64,000 bases of DNA, from assembly GCA_009760855.2 (NCBI GenBank), contig WPIO01000184.1, positions 442,259 to 506,258 on the forward strand. Direction: 5' to 3'. The notes below the pieces were generated by a model, which saw only the letters and a program-made list of their open reading frames with translations, made no database searches and was not told the origin of the DNA. The DNA is from Cristatella mucedo (taxonomy: Eukaryota; Bryozoa; Phylactolaemata; Cristatellidae). Shown here piece after piece: positions 11,217-23,296 of this stretch. The position numbers were made by a program, and so were the translations under genes. Numbering within the stretch: position 1 is the stretch's first letter; every line of letters starts with the position of its first letter.

Positions 11217-11997
11217 GAAATATGGGGGTACCTCAGGGATCTGTGCTTGGTCCTGTTCTTTTCACGGTTTATACTCTCCCTCTTGCCGATGTGATTGCCA
11301 AGCACAATCAAGGCTTTTACTTCTAGAGGGCACTCACTTGTAACTTCGCATTGATCCCTTTAAGCCCTCCAGCACGTCGAATTCTCTCAACTCTCTTACT
11401 GCATATATTGATGACATCTGCACTCGGATGGCAGCAAACTTTCTTAAATTGAATGATGATAAAACCAACTTACTAGTTATGGGCAAACCAAGTGTGATTC
11501 ACAAATTGGAAAGGCTAACTCTCAAAATCGGTTCTGCCAGCATATCTCCTCTTGAATCTGCACGAAATCTAGGTGTCATGTTCCAAGGTGACCTTTCGTT
11601 AGACGACCACAACACATCCACAGTCAAGTCTGCCTACTTTTCAGCTACACAACACTGCTGAAATTCGGGCTTGTTTAGATAGGGATAACACGTCTAAGTT
11701 GGTCCATGCATTTGTGACATCCCGACTTGACTTCTGTAACTCACTGCTTGCTGTTCTACCAGCCTATGCACTCAGGTGCTGACAGCTGGTGCTGTAAAAC
11801 TTTCCAGCTAGGCTTGTCTGTCGTGAGCCTCACAGCTGCCACATCTCACCACTTCTGGCCGATCTGTACTGGCTCCTAGTCAAGCAGTGCATTGACTTCA
11901 AGGATTTGTTATTCATTCACTTTTAGGTCCCTTCATTCTTTGGCTCCTGCCTGCCTATCAGATCTACTGCCCTTACAGGCCAAGCGTCGTACCCCCC

Positions 11998-12389
11998 TGT
12001 GGCATCCCTCCTCATGACCTGTCGTCGACTGGGTTGTGCGACCGAGCAACAAGCCTGTTGGCTCCAATACCAAACACTTTATTCTCCTAAACCACGCCGG
12101 CCATGCCCAGTCTACTCACTCTAAACGGCTGCCGGCATCGAGGGATCTAGCCTTCCTTCATTTTTACTCCTTCGGCAGCCCTTGTATTCCATGCATGAGC
12201 TTTTTTTGCACTGACGAGCCATTGCTCGTTCTGAACCTGCCAGACAATTTATGGTAGATGGCTGTCCCTACAGATGCTGCCAATGCACGGATTTGGGCAG
12301 GACTGCCACCTGGACATCGGCTGCCCTTCCACTACTCAAGAGCCTGGGGCTACTTAGGCAGTCTGAGCCGGCGTTGGGTCTCCACTCCT
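11998..12389 (-). repeat. Terminal direct repeat 1 (LTR-like)
   Basis: Shares most of its length with 13,336-13,723, for example GACCTGTCG, TTGGCTCCAA-ACCAA-CACTTTATTCT, GAGGGATCTAGCC, and GCAGTCTGAGCC near the end. Divergence of roughly one in six positions by eye suggests an old insertion. Confidence 0.75.
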
Positions 12390-13335
12390 CCTAGTCGGGC
12401 AACAGACCAGTGGTCTGTTGCTGCAAGTTGGGCCGGCCTCCGTGCCTAGCAGCTGCTGCATCACTGCGGTCCCCCGTGGCCTAGCAAGTTGATCGGCTAC
12501 ACTCTTGAGACTGAGGCGAACCGTGAGCCAGCCTCATCACTCGGCTACGACGGGCACTCAGCTGAATCAGCTGGCTTTCGGGCTGTGGAATGACCCTTTG
12601 TGCTGCCCGTCTCGTGTAATTAGAGCCACATCAATCACATAGCCGTGCTTATTAGGCTCCAGGCAGCCTTGGCCTATGCTTCACTATGGAGTCGGACACC
12701 TGGAGCTTGATTAATTGTTCCTGCTGACTAAGCCAGACAGAGGGCTCGGCCTCTTCTTCTCATTGAGTCCCCGGCTCCGGCTGGCGAATGCTTTTGCATT
12801 CATGGCTCTCCCGGCGGGTCAGTCGTTCGCACCGGCTTTGGGAGAGATCATCATCGACTTGGGCCCGAAGCACCAGCTCGGGGTTCAAGACCTTCTCTCT
12901 CAGCTGGACTTGGCTCTGCTCGTGACTGAGGTGGCTGGGCCACCTCCTGCTCGTCAAGCCTGGCTTTGCTTGGCAATGCCAGCCAGCTCCAGGTATTTCC
13001 GAAGACACTGCTTCTACTTCTCTTGTCTCCGCTCTTAATTGTTTCGTTCATCCTCTCGTCGCAGCACCCGCTCCTCTCGTTGCCGTTGCTCCTTCGCATC
13101 CCCGTTGCTGAGGCTCCTCCTCCGCCAATTGCTGCTCCCGCTTGAAGCTCCGCAGAAGAAGTAACTCCCAAGGGCTTCTCGGATTCTCTTTCATCGCAAC
13201 CTCCGTGCTTGTCATTCCCTGGTAACTCAAACCAGAGCGAGTTGGCATGCACCGCTCTTGCCAAGCTTGTACTTCCTTTATACGCAGATCCCGGTGGAGA
13301 GACCGTCCTAGATCTCACTGCTGAGCCACCAAATA

Positions 13336-13723
13336 TGACAGCCCTTCGCACGACCTGTCGGTGGGCTGCTTAGTGCGACCGAGCCTGCTGGCTCCAACAC
13401 CAAGCACTTTATTCTACAAAAGCTCGCCTGCCAAGCCCAGTCTACACACTTGACGGCTGCCTGCGTCGAGGGATCTAGCCCTCCCTTCCTTCCCCCTTCG
13501 TACTCCTTCCCCTGTATTCCATGTGTGAGTTGTTTTGCACTGTCGAGCCATTGTTCGTTCCGAACCTCCCCGTCAGCTGGCCGCAGTTTGTGGTAGATGG
13601 ATGTCCCCACAGATTCTGCAAATGCATGGTTTTGGGCAGGACTGCCGAGTAATCCTTTGCCCTTCCACCTCTCGGGAGCCTGCGGCTGCTTGGGCAGTCT
13701 GAGCCCTCGCAGGCTGCTTCCCT
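13336..13723 (-). repeat. Terminal direct repeat 2 (LTR-like)
   Basis: Partner of the repeat at 11,998-12,389, in the same order and orientation. On the element strand this is the 5' repeat. Confidence 0.75.
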
Positions 13724-14189
13724 CCCCCTTTTCGGAATCCAGCTGTTTTCCTATACCTCGTACAAATCTCAAATCCTTTGGAGACGTTGTCTTTAGTTCG
13801 TATGCTCCCAAAGCCTGGAACTCACTCCCGACTTGCATAGCGTCCCTTGACTTGACCATATTTAAAAAGAAACTAAAAACGCGTCTATTTGTCTCAGCAT
13901 TTAGTGGGGCTATGCAATTCTACCTTTGTGCTTATGCATGCTGTCACTGTGCGTGGTGCCACTAACCATACTTTCATGCTGACCCTGTGCATGTTGTCAC
14001 CCCTTGCCATCTTCTTGCTATCTATGGAGCATGCTACGACGGATCATTCGATCCCGCTTCCTTTGCTGCAAATTTAAAGTGCCTCGAAAGAGATCAGTTC
14101 TCTGAGGGCTATATCAAATGTACAAATCTATTATTATTATTATTATTATTATGGCTGATATTGCTGTAAGATAGATGCGTGTATGCTTA

Positions 14190-15020
14190 CGTGAAGTCAG
14201 TGGCCCCAGGCTGAGCTTGTCGTGGAGTGGTAATTGAGCTCAGTAAAGCATTGCTAAATTAGTTTTTGCATGCTGCAATGTTGAGGAGTTCCGACTCTAT
14301 TTGAGCCTACGGTGCCAGATTTTTTTGAGGGCAGGTGAAATCTAAACTAATGTTTGCTTGGTGCGTGTTTGAGAAGTTCCGACCTTATTTGATCTTTTTA
14401 GGCCAGATGTAATTGACTGCCGGTTGAGCGTATTAAGTGAGGTCATTCTTGTTCATTTTCATTCCTGGCATAGCAGTAGGAAAATGAAAATATTTGTTCA
14501 TAGTAATAATAACAAGACATTTGCCTAGCTTTCTTCGAGAACTAAGTCAGTGTACAGGCAGTTAAGGTGCACTGGAAAAGATCACGATCAATCGGAGTAA
14601 CCAGCATTTGATAGGTACCTGTGGTTCGTACTTTATGCGCTTGTGCATGCCGACACTGCATGGTAGTAAAGTACTATGTCTTCACGACTGAGGTCGTGGG
14701 CTTAAATCCTGCAGTGGGCGATCCTGTATTGCCAACTGCAAACGGTAATGATTGTCTTTAAATATCGTCTGCTGCTGCACAAATGAGGCTTGTTAGATGA
14801 GTTAATATATATATATATATTAACTTTTTTGTATATAAACTTTATAAATTGTAACCTGTTTATATATAAAATGCCGAGAGGCAATCAACAGCCAAGGGCT
14901 GCGACATAGTGCCGAGAATCAGTCTTCTGCTACTAGCTAGAACCTGGTTACAAGGACAAGAAAGTGACGATGGTTGCCCACTTTAAACCTTGACCTATTA
15001 TATGGAAGATTGTACTCAAT
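14190..15020 (+). repeat. Segmental duplication copy 1, block with SINE-2 relic
   Basis: Aligns with about 32,730-33,080 (CCCAGGCTG-CTTG-CGTGGA, 14,210 versus 32,745; GCCAAGGGCT, 14,890 versus 33,040). The copy 1 block is longer because of a degraded SINE-2 at about 14,655-14,830 (AGGTCGTGGGCTTAAATCCTG as decayed box B) and a short AT repeat near 14,805-14,820. Confidence 0.65.
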
Positions 15021-15027
15021 TATGGCT

Positions 15028-16034
15028 TAATGTAATGTATCACCGTGTGTAACTTCACAAAGTCACAAAGACTATGTGGGTGTTACCCAAGAGAGTTTTG
15101 TATAGCACACTCACAGCCTAAGCAACTTTCGGTGCACATTCAGAAGCCGAAAGACTTCATCTCACGAAACAAAGAGAAAGTGGGAAGCATAGCAGAGCCA
15201 GGAGAACAGTTGAGGTAGTGTGTAGTATGGAAGTAGCCGCTCAGTACCGCTGGAAAGGATGAGCCATAGTCGGCAACAGAAGAGTAGTTGTCGTTGCGTA
15301 AGAATTGTGGAAGCGAGTTCCACAGCCTAGGACCTACAGAGCAAAAGCATCTGCTGCCAACGGTCTTTAATCAGAGGAATGGAACAGCTAATTTATTGTT
15401 CATACAGGACCTGAGGGCACGACGAGGTTGAAACTGGTGCAGCAGTTCAGCTAGGTATGGAGGAGTCAAGTCGTGACGGGCCTTGTGGGTTGGCGTAAGA
15501 ACTTTGCTCTGGATCCGTTGCTCAACCGGCATCCATCCTAGCTCTTTTAGCAAAGAAGACAGGTGGTCAAACCTCTGTGACTTGAAAAATAGCCTTGCAG
15601 CCATATTAGTAGCCAGCTGCAGTGGCCTAGTTGCTTTCTTTGGTAGCCCAGCCAAAAGGGAATTACAATAATCTAGCCGAGATATAACCAAGGGGCTGGT
15701 TATTTTTTGCAAGCCACCGTGGAAGACCGTTTCTAATTTGAGATAGGGCCCGGATGCAATAGCTAGCCGTAGAAGCAGACTTCTGGACGAAGCATTTACA
15801 ATTTCAGCTGTCGAAAACGGCACCTAAATTTTGAGCGCGTGGTGATGGTCGCACACCAACATCACCTATTAGAAGAGCCAAGCCTTTGTATCAAGCCACA
15901 GGCTAAGGGTTTTCTATGAGCAGCAGTTCGGTTTTATCGTCATTTAGTTCCAAGAAGTTTTCCGACATCCAGGATCGAATGTCAGCAAAGCAAGCATTCA
16001 ATTTCTCAGTTGCTGCAGCAGATTCCGACGGTTA
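15028..16034 (-). mobile_element. LINE B 5'-truncated copy
   Basis: Runs from the 3' end (TAATGTAATGTATC tail, then the CACAAAGTC block) to the ORF2 region just after the RT, where similarity stops at the CAGATTCCGACGG landmark. The ORF2 remnant at 15,371-15,823 retains VISRLDYCNSLLAGLPKKA, ELGWMPVEQRIQSKVLTPTHKARHDL and LAELLHQFQPRRALRSC, but has frame damage. It is absent from duplication copy 2, so it was inserted after the duplication. Confidence 0.85.
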
Positions 16035-16072
16035 CTTAACGTGTCTCTGCCTCACCTTTCTACCTATGCTCC

Positions 16073-16250
16073 ACCGTAATGGCTCGCTGGGTAAGGCGGT
16101 TGCTTTTCACGACCTTGGTCCCGAGGTCGTGGGTTCGAATCCTGTGGTGGGCGATCTTTTATCGCTGCTGCAAGCAGTGGTGATAGTCGTGAAGACTCTT
16201 CTGTTGCTATTCAAAAAGAGGCTGTTAGATCGGCTAGTTATTTTATTTTA
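16073..16250 (+). mobile_element. SINE-2 copy
   Basis: Head with GGCTCGCTGGGTAAGGCGG, then GTCGTGGGTTCGAATCC (exact box B), the GGTGGTGATAGTCGTGAAG body and an AAAAAGAGGCTGTTAGATC end, followed by a T/A-rich tail. Confidence 0.88.
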
Positions 16251-17094
16251 TTATTTTATAATTGCAAGGCCTCGATAGTACCAATAGAAAGTTATGGGCC
16301 TGCCTTCAGGATATGCAACCAGATTGTGTCAGTTTCGTTAAGCTGGAGTGTCCTTTCAACAGCAAAAAAACTTATGCAGTTTTGTGCAGTTGCCTTCTAC
16401 TATTTGATGCTTTCTTTTTTAACGTTGCAGATTGTTGGCAGCATAACTGCTTGAGTGGGTCTTTTACTTGCAGGCATGAGATCCACATTTTGACCTAAGA
16501 TGATGCTGGGAACGCAGTGTGGATGGCGTGCACGTGAGGGCTGACTCATCTGTACAGATGAGCTATGCTGCTGAAGTTGTTCGTGTTTTCTGTCGAATGA
16601 AGCATGATTTGTCTATATAACCCAAGCGTGACAATGGTAAGTGCCGGTGATGGAAATAGTGTTAGCCTGCCCCAATGTATTACAACCTGAAATACTAGCG
16701 ACCGGTTTTTATGTGTACTGACATTTGTCGTTGGTAACATGTTTGCTAGGGTAAAGTGCAAATGGGCTACTATAGCCATACAGATGCTAGATATCAGACG
16801 ATGCTTACGAATTTCCAGATTAAGTTCGTCTGTTGGCCTAATTAAAGCACACTTTTGTGTCATTCCGTCTTGATTACTATAAATCCATTTATGAATTCTG
16901 TCGTATGAGCTTAATCATCTTCGACTAGTGCAAAACTCAGCAGCTCGTGTGGTCGTCTGTTGTTGACAACAGTATGGCAACGTCTGTTTGACTTTTACAC
17001 AACACTACTTCTGGCTGAGTTTCTCTTTCTCACTATAGAGCATAGTAACGATTTCGAGATCCGACATTTGGCCGATTAGTAGTCGATTCACTAA

Positions 17095-17204
17095 CTAGCA
17101 TTATCTCACAAATCTCATTTCCCTTTGCAGCAAATGTAAAGCGCCTAGACAGAGTTCTCAGAGGGCACTTTATCAAGTGCAGTTTTATTATTATTATTAT
17201 TATC
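17095..17204 (+). mobile_element. LINE A 3'-tail fragment
   Basis: About 110 bp consisting of the TTTGCAGCAAATGTAAAGCGCC lead-in region, stem-loop and (ATT)n tail. It has no coding sequence, and is an extreme 5' truncation. Confidence 0.8.
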
Positions 17205-19637
17205 TCATTGTTCGTCTTGTATGTATGCTCTCGAAAGGCTCCTGCTCTTCTGCAACTTGTCAGCTTATTTCTCTTCATTAAATCTCGTGAAATCTCACGG
17301 TAATTGAGTCGTCGGCTCGAATGCAACAAAAGTTTGGAGCGCATACTTGAGTACGGTTGCTACCTACAATGACCGTGTAGCTAGCCTTTATGTCTCAGCT
17401 AAAGGCCATGGGTTGTGCTCCTCTTTTACTGCGCCCTACTGAGAGCTAGTTGTTTTTGTTCCTGCTCACTTTGTCTTCTCTCACATGTGCATGATTGAGA
17501 GCATATTACTAACCTGGTGTTCTACTAAGTAGCCGCCCTGGGTGTCTTCTTCTGTCCTTTCAAATCCTGATTATAGCATGATTCCAGTGTGCTTCACATG
17601 CTTGTCTAAACATGACTCGTCGCTCGAGGCTGTTGCTTATGCTGTGCTGTCCGAGTAAAGCCGACCTAGCTCTCGAAATCACGCTGCGATCGGTGCGAGC
17701 TTATAGTGAGCCCTGGCGTGTGTCTTAGGGTAAACTGGGTATCCTTTTAGTGAGCCATGGCATCGAATCTGTGTCCGTCATAGTATGAAGCAGTAACGAC
17801 AGATTGACCCGTGATTCTCTCTTGAAGCGAGTTGGTAATGGCTGTTTAGGGATGCAGTTGTGTTAGTGTGCTAGCTAAACTACCTACTAGTATTATTGTT
17901 AGCACTCCTTCGTTCGATATAAACAATTCCTTATTGTATTAGTACTGAATCGTCTTTATACAGATGCAAGCAAGCAGGTCCAAAAGGCATACAAATAGTA
18001 CCTGCAGCTGCATACAGCTGGTCAGGTGAAAGGATTTTGATCTTCTTGCTTGCATCTACAATATTAATGACGATAATGCATTTCTCTATCTCCCTTGGAT
18101 AACTTAATTCTTCTCTGGCACTTTACGAATGCTGTAAAAGAAGCATAATCATACAGTCAGTTTTATCTTTAAAAGGAAACATAACCATACCAGACACAGT
18201 GTCAACGTCCATCGGTATTAACACACTTAAAGGTTAAAGCTATGAAAATACTTACTTGGTTCATCCAACTCGGCAACTCACCCAATCTCAGCTCACCTGT
18301 TGCAGTTTATAGACCTGTTGGTGCGTGTGAGTTCGTTGGTAGATGTTAACAACGCATTTATGAGAGCACGACTTTATTTTGCCAATGTGAGAGAGAGAGA
18401 GAGTTCCGGTCAGGCCGACCGGCAGGCAAAGAAGTGTGCTTCAGCTTAGCCCAAACGGCCGGAGGGAAGTGGCCTTCGTCTGCCACAACAAGATGGATGT
18501 AGGTTCAGGCATGTCTGACCTCGAAGGAAATCTCACAGCTGGCAAGTAATTGGGAAGCCAGTGGTTGTTACAGACCTGCTAAACTTGTACTCTCATACTC
18601 GGAGTATCACATTACAAACGAGCTTTGCCCTTGATATTCAATCTGCTGCGATTCTCTGGCCTACTGAATTACGAACGCGACATATACAGCTTGTATTTCA
18701 ATACAATTTCATTTTAATTAATTACCGTCATATTATTCATTGGTCATATAAGTAAAGGTGAAGTATATGGACAGATATTTAGTTTATGAAGTACATTGTC
18801 ATTCACATCTGTTCATGACCTACATTCCAGGCTTTAGGGGCTGATTACATGCAAGTATGCATGCATGTCTTAGCCATACCGTGTCCATTCGTGAGGTGAA
18901 TTCACTTAATTGCATCAATAAGCTTGGCTTGCCCTTCCGGTGTCCTTGATTCCGTCTGTCTGCTGTATAGGTTTCTTGCTCGGCGTTTGTATAGCAATAA
19001 TTACTTTTGGCGGGAATACAAAAGCAATTGTAAGGACCGCTTGACTGAGCAGCCAATATTACCGAAGCAGCCAAAATTTCAGCAGCAGCAGCATCAGCAG
19101 ACTCTAGCGATGGCTAACTCAGTCCGCAATCTGTACTCGATAAAGCAGGGTCGGTTGCAGATGTTGAACTAAGGTATCAGGGTGAGCTATGGTTACTTCA
19201 CTCGTGCCAGCATGCGCGACGCCTCTGCTCTGCTGTGCTCTGCTGCATGGCCATCTTGCTATCGTCGAGGCGTTCTTATCGTTGAGCGAACGAACAATGA
19301 ACATTTGCGCCCTCATAAAGTGCAGCACCGGCAGCTCCAGCCTCGGAGGAGCCGTCGAGGTGCCTGCCTCTCCGAGGCAGGAAGGAAACACACTGCACTG
19401 TCCCACGAGCAGGAAGTCTAACAGAAAGGCATCCATCCACTAGTAGTAACGCCTTAGGAGCGGCACGGTCACCTCTAGCTGTCGCGCAGTTGGGCACGCA
19501 CACCTTCACGTGAAAAGGACGATCGAGCTAAGACTCCCCACCCCGTTGGCCTCTATGCCTGCTCGTCGGTGCCGCCAGCCTCTCTGCTTTGCCCCGGCCA
19601 GTCTCGTAAGCTTCCGTGGGACCAACGAAGCGAGCGC

Positions 19638-19711
19638 CCCCAGGCTCGGCGGCGCCCCCAGGCTCGGCGGCGCCCCCAGGCTCGGCTTCGGAGCTTCGAA
19701 GCTCCGAAGCC
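19638..19711. repeat. 18-bp tandem repeat joined to a 28-bp perfect palindrome
   Basis: About 2.7 copies of an 18-bp GC-rich unit (CCCCCAGGCTCGGCGGCG) run directly into a perfect 28-bp inverted repeat at 19,684-19,711 centred on TTCGAA, with left arm GGCTTCGGAGCTTC. The paralogous stretch near 38,750 shows CCCCCAGGG-type sequence but not this palindrome. Confidence 0.85.
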
Positions 19712-20345
19712 GTGGGGTCGCTGCGGGCCTGACAGAATGAGCACGAGTGGCCGAGCCGTCGTTCCTGAGCATCTGCGGAAGGCGGCGGGCCTGACCTCAG
19801 CTGGAAGTGAGGCTCTCGCGCTCAAGGCGCAGCCGCTCCCGAAGACCTGGGCGCCGGCTGTGCAGATTGTGCCGCCACCACTGCTCAGCTGCTAGCGAGC
19901 TTGGTGCGGCCACGGGTAAAAACGTTTGCTGTCAAAGTCTTTGTTGTCATCGTCCAACTGGTTGGGCTCCTGCTACTAGTATAAGGTGTCAGCTCAGGCT
20001 CGGATGGACGAGGCTGAAGGCCGTAAGTATCAAGGCTGTTTACCGTAAAGGTGACAATACTCTGGGAATAGCATGTTGGCAGAATTTTGGGGAAATTATA
20101 CTTATGAATTTTTTATTGGTTTTTTTTCGTTCGAAAAATTGTTGCCAGGCACTTACTTTCACGGCACGCTGCGAGGGCCCCCTGACTGCAATTCGCCGGC
20201 CCAAGTCATTCCGCCGCCAACGTTATCCCTCGTGGCTACGTTATCCCTCGTGGCTGAGCCGTCTCTGAAGTGTTACGTGAGTGAGAGCACTGCCTTGCTC
20301 GCGCCACTGTTTTGGGCCTCGTGATGCGCCGATGAATCGATGCTT

Positions 20346-20799
20346 CTTATGTCATCTTAGATCATAGCAGGGCGCTGTTTTTGCTTTAGTCATGCCTTAT
20401 TTTGAGTACCGGCCGGTTCGGAGGGCCTTCGAGCCATTTTTTCGCGATGCTTACTCGTCCATTATTGCTGTTTGTTCCCCTCTTACTGAGGCTGAAAGTC
20501 GGAGACGTTCAGATGGACCAAGTTGGCTAGCAGCTTGCTGTGTGGCCTGCATATTAGGGATGCAGTTAGAGCTTCATTAACGAAAAATGAAGACCGAATG
20601 TCCCGCGGAGAAGCTTATCATGACTATTGATAGTCCAACCAATTCACTGTTCTTAAGATTAAGTGTACCATCTGTAAGAGCCCAGTGCATCAAAGATGCT
20701 CAACTCGAAAATGCTTGCACCTACTTAATCGCTTCGAGGTCACTGCCATACTTAGGGAGACTTGTGTGATCTTGCCGCCATCTATTCCACTAAGATATA
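20346..20799. other. Stretch without recognised gene
   Basis: Just beyond the right edge of duplication copy 1. Short ORFs only, none resembling a known family. Confidence 0.4.
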
Positions 20800-21236
20800 A
20801 CTTTTACTAATTGAATGGCAATAAAACCTCAATTATAGTAATTGGGATACCAAGCATTCATGAAATTAGGAAGCAGCTCTAAAAATGGCCTAGGTTGGCT
20901 TTAACTCCTATAGCATCTGCTGGAAGTCTGGTTGTCCTGCTCTAAAGTAACCTTTCACTAAAAGACCACATCAGCTCTACAGTCACGTTTGCCATCATTC
21001 AAGTAAAAAACGTTGCAAAAAATTGGGCCTGGTTTGACAAGGAAACGACATCCCGATTGGTTCGTGAGTTTATGTCATACCGTCTCAACTTCTGTAACAC
21101 ACAACTTTTGAGTGTTTCTACTTGTGTAATAAGGCATATATAGTTTATCCGAAACTTGGCATCTATCAAGTCTTATCTGAATGCAAACTTCTTACCATCA
21201 AACAGTGTACCGACTTCGAGGCTCTTTGCTTACAGC
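20800..21236 (+). mobile_element. Very decayed LINE A ORF2 fragment
   Basis: Landmarks of the plus-strand LINE A post-RT region are still recognisable: GACCACATCAGCTCTACAGTCA (20,965-20,990), ACATCCCGATT and CTCAACTTCTGTAACACACAACTT (about 21,085-21,110). Many indels and stops are present. Confidence 0.6.
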
Positions 21237-21237
21237 A

Positions 21238-22083
<846 letters not shown>

Positions 22084-22336
22084 GTGCACTTGATTGAGTT
22101 TGGCCATAGCCTGCGTTGTTGTACTGAAAGCTCTGTACCAGTCGGGCCTGCTGCGGCAGCACTTGCAGCTGGCGCCCTACAATCCCTCCTTTCTCGTTGC
22201 AGCCGCCTGACAAGCAGCCACAGCTCAGAGCCAAGGCAAGCCGAAGTCCAGCATACCCTGCAGGCGGGCAGCTGGTACTACGACCCCGTGGAGCTGACCT
22301 GTGAGTGGCTTGTGCAAAGAGCAGCACCAGGCTGCA

Positions 22337-23179
22337 ATGGGGAGCCCCGTGAGCGCTGTGCAGCTCAGCTGCCCAATGAGACAAGCTGCCACCAAAGCGA
22401 GGCCGGCTGCCACAAAAGTAGGAAAAGTGAGGCGAGCTACCACAAAAGTGAGTCGAGTTGCCAAAAAGGCAAGAGCCGAGAAGTGCCGGAAGATTTACGC
22501 ATGCGATCGGTGCGAGTACAAGGTCGGCTACCATAGCGACATGAAACGGCACCTGCTCACGCACACTGGCGAACGACCGCACAAGTGCAGCCAGTGTCCG
22601 ATGTCCTTCCGGCAGCCAGTCCACCTAAAGATACACGAGCGCCAGCACACGGGCGAGCAGCCGTATGCGTGCGACAAGTGCAGCGCACGCTTCAAGCAGC
22701 CGAGCCACCTGAGAAATCACAAGCTCATCCACACGAACGAGCGGCCTTACGAGTGCAGCAAGTGCACATTGCGATTTAAGGACACCACGAATCTGAACCG
22801 GCACCTGCTGAGACACACGACCGAGCGGCCGTACGCCTGCGACCGGTGCACGAAGCGCTTCAAGGTTGCGGTCGACCTGAAGAGGCATGCTGTCAGTCAC
22901 AAGACCGAGCGGCCCTTCGAGTGCGACCAGTGCTTCTGGTCCTTCAAACTAGCTAGATACCTGAAGCGGCACCAGCGAGTGCACGACGGCGACCGGCCTG
23001 ACGAAGCAGTAGCTGTAGCAGCAGCCGCGGCCGAGGAAGTGGCTCCCGAGCTCACGCATCCGGGAATCGCGAGCTTTGATGCCACGTGCCATGCTGCTGC
23101 AGCAGCAGCGAGCGAAGATGGCGTCACCTCGGCAGCTCGACGCTTGCCAGCAACGTCCGAGGCGCAGGTCAGGAAGTGA
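22337..23179 (+). CDS. C2H2 zinc-finger protein, six fingers
   Basis: Probable nuclear DNA-binding protein. The open frame (from 22,301; first ATG at 22,337, giving 280 aa) has a basic, Ala/Lys/Arg-rich N-terminus with repeated ATK-type motifs. Six C2H2 fingers follow. In numbering from the open frame they are about 66-88, 94-116, 122-144, 150-172, 178-200 and 206-228. All have both Cys and both His, and linkers are TGERP, TGEQP, TNERP, TTERP and KTERP. An Ala/Glu-rich C-tail follows and then the stop. The fingers have no internal damage, and a poly(A) signal follows at about 110 bp. The true 5' end is uncertain: a TTTCTCGTTGCAG acceptor-like site ends at 22,202 and CTGTGAGT at about 22,299 looks like a donor, so the coding start may come from a spliced upstream exon. 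No KRAB, SCAN or BTB domain is visible. The target gene is unknown. Confidence 0.82.
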   Translation: MGSPVSAVQLSCPMRQAATKARPAATKVGKVRRATTKVSRVAKKARAEKCRKIYACDRCEYKVGYHSDMKRHLLTHTGERPHKCSQCPMSFRQPVHLKIHERQHTGEQPYACDKCSARFKQPSHLRNHKLIHTNERPYECSKCTLRFKDTTNLNRHLLRHTTERPYACDRCTKRFKVAVDLKRHAVSHKTERPFECDQCFWSFKLARYLKRHQRVHDGDRPDEAVAVAAAAAEEVAPELTHPGIASFDATCHAAAAAASEDGVTSAARRLPATSEAQVRK

Positions 23180-23290
23180 CTGCCCTGCTCCTGCTTCATC
23201 GGCTGTCACGTGCGCTGACTGTCTGCCTATTTGGGCCTTGCAAAGTTAGCGAGATCTTCAAGATTGTGACTGGTACAACATTGTAGAAAA

Positions 23291-23296
23291 AATAAA
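23291..23296 (+). promoter_or_regulatory. Poly(A) signal AATAAA
   Basis: A canonical AATAAA hexamer about 112 bp after the stop codon of the six-finger gene. It supports a functional 3' end there. Confidence 0.7.

Larger units (their letters stand above)
11998..13723 (-). mobile_element. Short LTR-retrotransposon-like (TRIM-like) element
   Basis: Two direct repeats of about 390 bp (11,998-12,389 and 13,336-13,723) flank about 945 bp of internal sequence, all placed inside LINE A. Runs of C on both outer sides may be a short target duplication. Read on the minus strand the repeats end in CA, and the 5' repeat is followed by TTTGGTGGCTCAGCAGTG, which resembles a primer-binding-site region. The internal part has broken frames rich in E, R and Q (for example KREQQLAEEEPQQR) that are compatible with a gag remnant. 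There is no protease, RT or integrase. A clear TG at the repeat start was not found, so boundaries are approximate. Confidence 0.65.
11217..14152 (+). mobile_element. LINE A copy (plus strand), split by an LTR-type element
   Basis: Starts abruptly in the RT domain at a [11 protein letters not shown]-coding stretch (about 11,220) and follows LINE A ORF2 to about 11,997. It is then interrupted by the terminal-repeat element at 11,998-13,723. It resumes from about 13,724 at the family landmark TTTTCGGAATCC. It continues through the NLKSFGD region, 3' UTR and stem-loop, and ends in (ATT)n at about 14,130-14,152. Frames are broken, for example in the stretch after the RT. The insertion is absent from the corresponding place in duplication copy 2 (near 32,430), so it arose after the duplication. 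Confidence 0.85.
16310..20345 (+). repeat. Segmental duplication copy 1, right part
   Basis: Aligns in order with about 33,300-35,000 and 37,300-39,430. Anchors: GTGAGGGCTGACTCA (16,533 versus 33,491), GCAAGCAGGTCCAAA (17,969 versus 37,343), GGTTACTTCACTCGTGCCAGC (19,190 versus 38,329), GGTGTCAGCTCAGGCTCGG (19,985 versus 39,105) and CCCTCGTGGCTGAGCC (20,246 versus 39,322). A very old LINE A ORF2 relic (about 16,860-17,060, plus strand) is shared with 34,005-34,260. The GC-rich part at 19.2-19.9 kb holds overlapping short ORFs, but the frames do not agree between copies, so I call no gene there. Homology ends at about 20,345. Confidence 0.82.

Noticed and set aside
12851-13351. 166-aa minus-strand ORF as a host gene
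   Set aside because: It lies inside the LTR-like element, partly across its repeat border, and resembles a degraded gag frame.
19506-19895. Overlapping Pro/Arg/Ala-rich ORFs in GC-rich DNA
   Set aside because: Three frames are open because of GC-rich 18-bp repeats; the duplicated counterpart at 38.4-38.9 kb does not keep any of these frames.
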